NCBI GenBank assembly: GCA_002477565.1
Contig: DLQL01000018.1
Location: 1 to 22,786, forward strand
DNA length: 22,786 bases
Reading direction: 5' to 3'
From: Flavobacteriaceae bacterium UBA7433
GTDB lineage: Bacteria > Bacteroidota > Bacteroidia > Flavobacteriales > Flavobacteriaceae
Shown here: piece after piece, positions 21,880-22,786 of the stretch
Numbering within the stretch: position 1 is the stretch's first letter
Layout of the letters: every line of letters begins with the position of its first letter
The notes under the pieces: model-generated
Database searches by the model: none
Seen by the model: the letters and a program-made list of their open reading frames with translations, nothing else
What the model was told of the DNA's origin: nothing
Made by a program: the position numbers and the translations under genes

Positions 21880-22317
21880 ATGAACACCTCCCAACGATTG
21901 ATCATCTTGCTTTTTGCTTGCACAGCAACTTATGCCCAGAGCGATTATGACATTTACCAAAAGAACAACTACGGTTTTGAAGAAAAAACGGGCACCAACA
22001 GACAAAACCAAAATGGCGATTACGATGTGTACGAAAAGAATGCCTACGGTTTTGAAGAAAAAGTAGGGAGCTCAAAAAGAAACAACCAAGGCGGTTACGA
22101 TGTCTACCGAAAAAACAGTTACGGTTTCGAAGAAAAGACGGGGAGTCACCGTGCAACTGGGCAAGGCGATTACGATGTGTACCAAAAAAACGAATACGGT
22201 TTTGAAGAAAAAGTAGGGTCGTACAAAAAGAACAACTCCGGAGGTTATGACGTGTACCGCAAAAATGAATACGGCTTTTCTCAGAAGACAGGAACTCTAA
22301 AAACAAAGGGTTTTTAG
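21880..22317 (+). CDS. Secreted tandem-repeat protein (five 25-residue repeats)
   Basis: A 145-residue protein with a signal peptide (residues 1-~19, ...LIILLFACTATYA then QS). The whole mature part, residues 22-145, is five tandem repeats with consensus [DG]YDVYxKNxYGFEEK[TV]GSxxxxxxG, each 25 residues (the last 24). Each has two aromatic clusters (YDVY, YGF), an acidic pair and a basic/polar tail, suggesting short beta-strands in a repeat or propeller-like fold. Small Bacteroidota proteins with five beta repeats ('5-fold beta-flower') are a possible comparison, not a firm match. No T9SS domain or clear lipobox (LFAC is a poor one). Start ATG 21880. It is convergent with the ligase gene ending at 22436. 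Function unknown. Confidence 0.85.
   Translation: MNTSQRLIILLFACTATYAQSDYDIYQKNNYGFEEKTGTNRQNQNGDYDVYEKNAYGFEEKVGSSKRNNQGGYDVYRKNSYGFEEKTGSHRATGQGDYDVYQKNEYGFEEKVGSYKKNNSGGYDVYRKNEYGFSQKTGTLKTKGF
21943..22314 (+). repeat. Five in-frame 75-base tandem repeats
   Basis: Units begin at 21943, 22018, 22093, 22168 and 22243. Units alternate in type: 1, 2 and 4 start with Asp and 3 and 5 with Gly, while the residue between K and G runs T, V, T, V, T. Units 2+3 and 4+5 therefore look like copies of a 150-base pair, implying growth by duplication of a doublet. Units 2 and 4 share long runs of identical bases around the GGTTTTGAAGAAAAAGTAGG segment, so the duplication may be fairly recent. Confidence 0.85.
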
Positions 22318-22435
22318 CGCTGTATCCATTTGCTGCGAACCAAGCATCGGCTTTGCCTTATCTGATCAAAGCCTGTTTGTTCCTTCATTCGAAAAAGGCC
22401 TGCTATTTGGAAGGTGAAGTGTCAAAGATCACGGT

Positions 22436-22786
22436 CTATTTCTTCAACTTTGAGAGCACCGTATCCGTCAGCAAGGACTGCAAGGGAATGCCGGCGCACG
22501 CTGCCTGCTGGGGCAACAAACTTTCTTCAGTCATGCCGGGAACAGTATTCATCTCTAGGAAAAAGGGGAGGTCTCCGATCAAGATAAATTCTGAACGAGA
22601 AAAGCCACTCATTTGTAGCGATGTGTACAAGTGCAAAGCTGCCTTTGAAACGTTTTCTTTTTGGATCGCTGAGATTCTCGCAGGGGTGATTTCTTTCGAC
22701 TTCCCCAAGTATTTGGCCTCGTAATCGAAAAAATCGTTTTCAGAAACAATTTCGGTGATTGGCAGGACACGGGTTTTTTGTTGGTA
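22436..22786 (-). CDS. ddl: D-alanine--D-alanine ligase, C-terminal part (5' end outside window)
   Basis: The 116 visible codons run from the window edge to TAG 22436-22438. They include VLPITEIVSENDFFDYEAKYLGKSKEITPARI and the ATP-grasp C-terminal signature SRSEFILIGDLPFFLEMNTVPGMTEESLLPQQAACAGI. The EMNTVPGMT segment carries the Mg-binding Glu and Asn of D-Ala-D-Ala ligases, which make the dipeptide end of the peptidoglycan stem. The frame is open to base 22786, so the apparent TTG start at 22708 is internal. The N-terminal two-thirds are beyond the edge. It is convergent with the repeat-protein gene, with 118 bases between stops and no clear terminator. Confidence 0.95.
   Translation of the reverse strand, partial: YQQKTRVLPITEIVSENDFFDYEAKYLGKSKEITPARISAIQKENVSKAALHLYTSLQMSGFSRSEFILIGDLPFFLEMNTVPGMTEESLLPQQAACAGIPLQSLLTDTVLSKLKK

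Noticed and set aside
21943..22314. CRISPR-like array at the 75-base repeats
   Set aside because: The repeats are in frame, contiguous with no spacers, and encode a signal-peptide-bearing protein.
22353..22724. A 123-codon plus-strand frame at the right edge
   Set aside because: Antisense to the clear D-Ala-D-Ala ligase C-terminus; no motif of its own.

Overview
The window looks like chromosome of a member of the Bacteroidota, most likely family Flavobacteriaceae. The signs are a type IX secretion (T9SS) sorting domain, a FecR-type anti-sigma factor next to an ECF sigma factor, a TonB-dependent outer-membrane receptor with an N-terminal CarboxypepD_reg-like domain, a eukaryotic-type (GSII) glutamine synthetase, promoters of the Bacteroidota form TAnnTTTG, and few recognisable Shine-Dalgarno sequences. 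No species can be named from this sequence alone.

Layout. 1-1935: the 3' end of ligA (BRCT domain), a small HTH protein and a small basic protein transcribed divergently across an inverted repeat, then an exported PAP2-type phosphatase. 2228-7176: a compact galactose cluster, with a GntR/LacI-type regulator behind a candidate operator, then galactokinase, galactose-1-phosphate uridylyltransferase (overlapping by 17 bases) and an SGLT-type sodium/sugar symporter. The symporter would import the sugar and galK/galT would carry out the Leloir steps; galE and galM are not in the window. 7177-10793: an AT-rich stretch of decaying genes. It holds an amino-terminal stub of an MFS transporter, a VCBS/FG-GAP repeat protein cut from its T9SS sorting domain by one TGA codon, and a fecR gene broken by a stop, a frameshift and a lost 3' end. 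The ECF sigma factor facing fecR is intact. The stretch ends at tRNA-Arg(ACG).

10794-22786: mostly housekeeping and more GC-rich. In order: tRNA-Arg, a DUF2007 protein and a 51-residue protein (minus strand), a YrbG-type Na+/Ca2+ exchanger, glutamine synthetase, purM, prfA, a TonB-dependent receptor overlapping convergently with uvrB, tRNA-Asp(GTC), an unrecognised 132-residue protein, a secreted protein made of five 25-residue repeats, and the 3' end of a D-alanine--D-alanine ligase gene running off the window.

No CRISPR array, intact insertion sequence, prophage or obvious new defence system was found. The observations most worth following are the split T9SS protein, the orphan sigma factor with its broken anti-sigma gene, and the five-repeat secreted protein. 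All calls come from reading the sequence; no database search was run.
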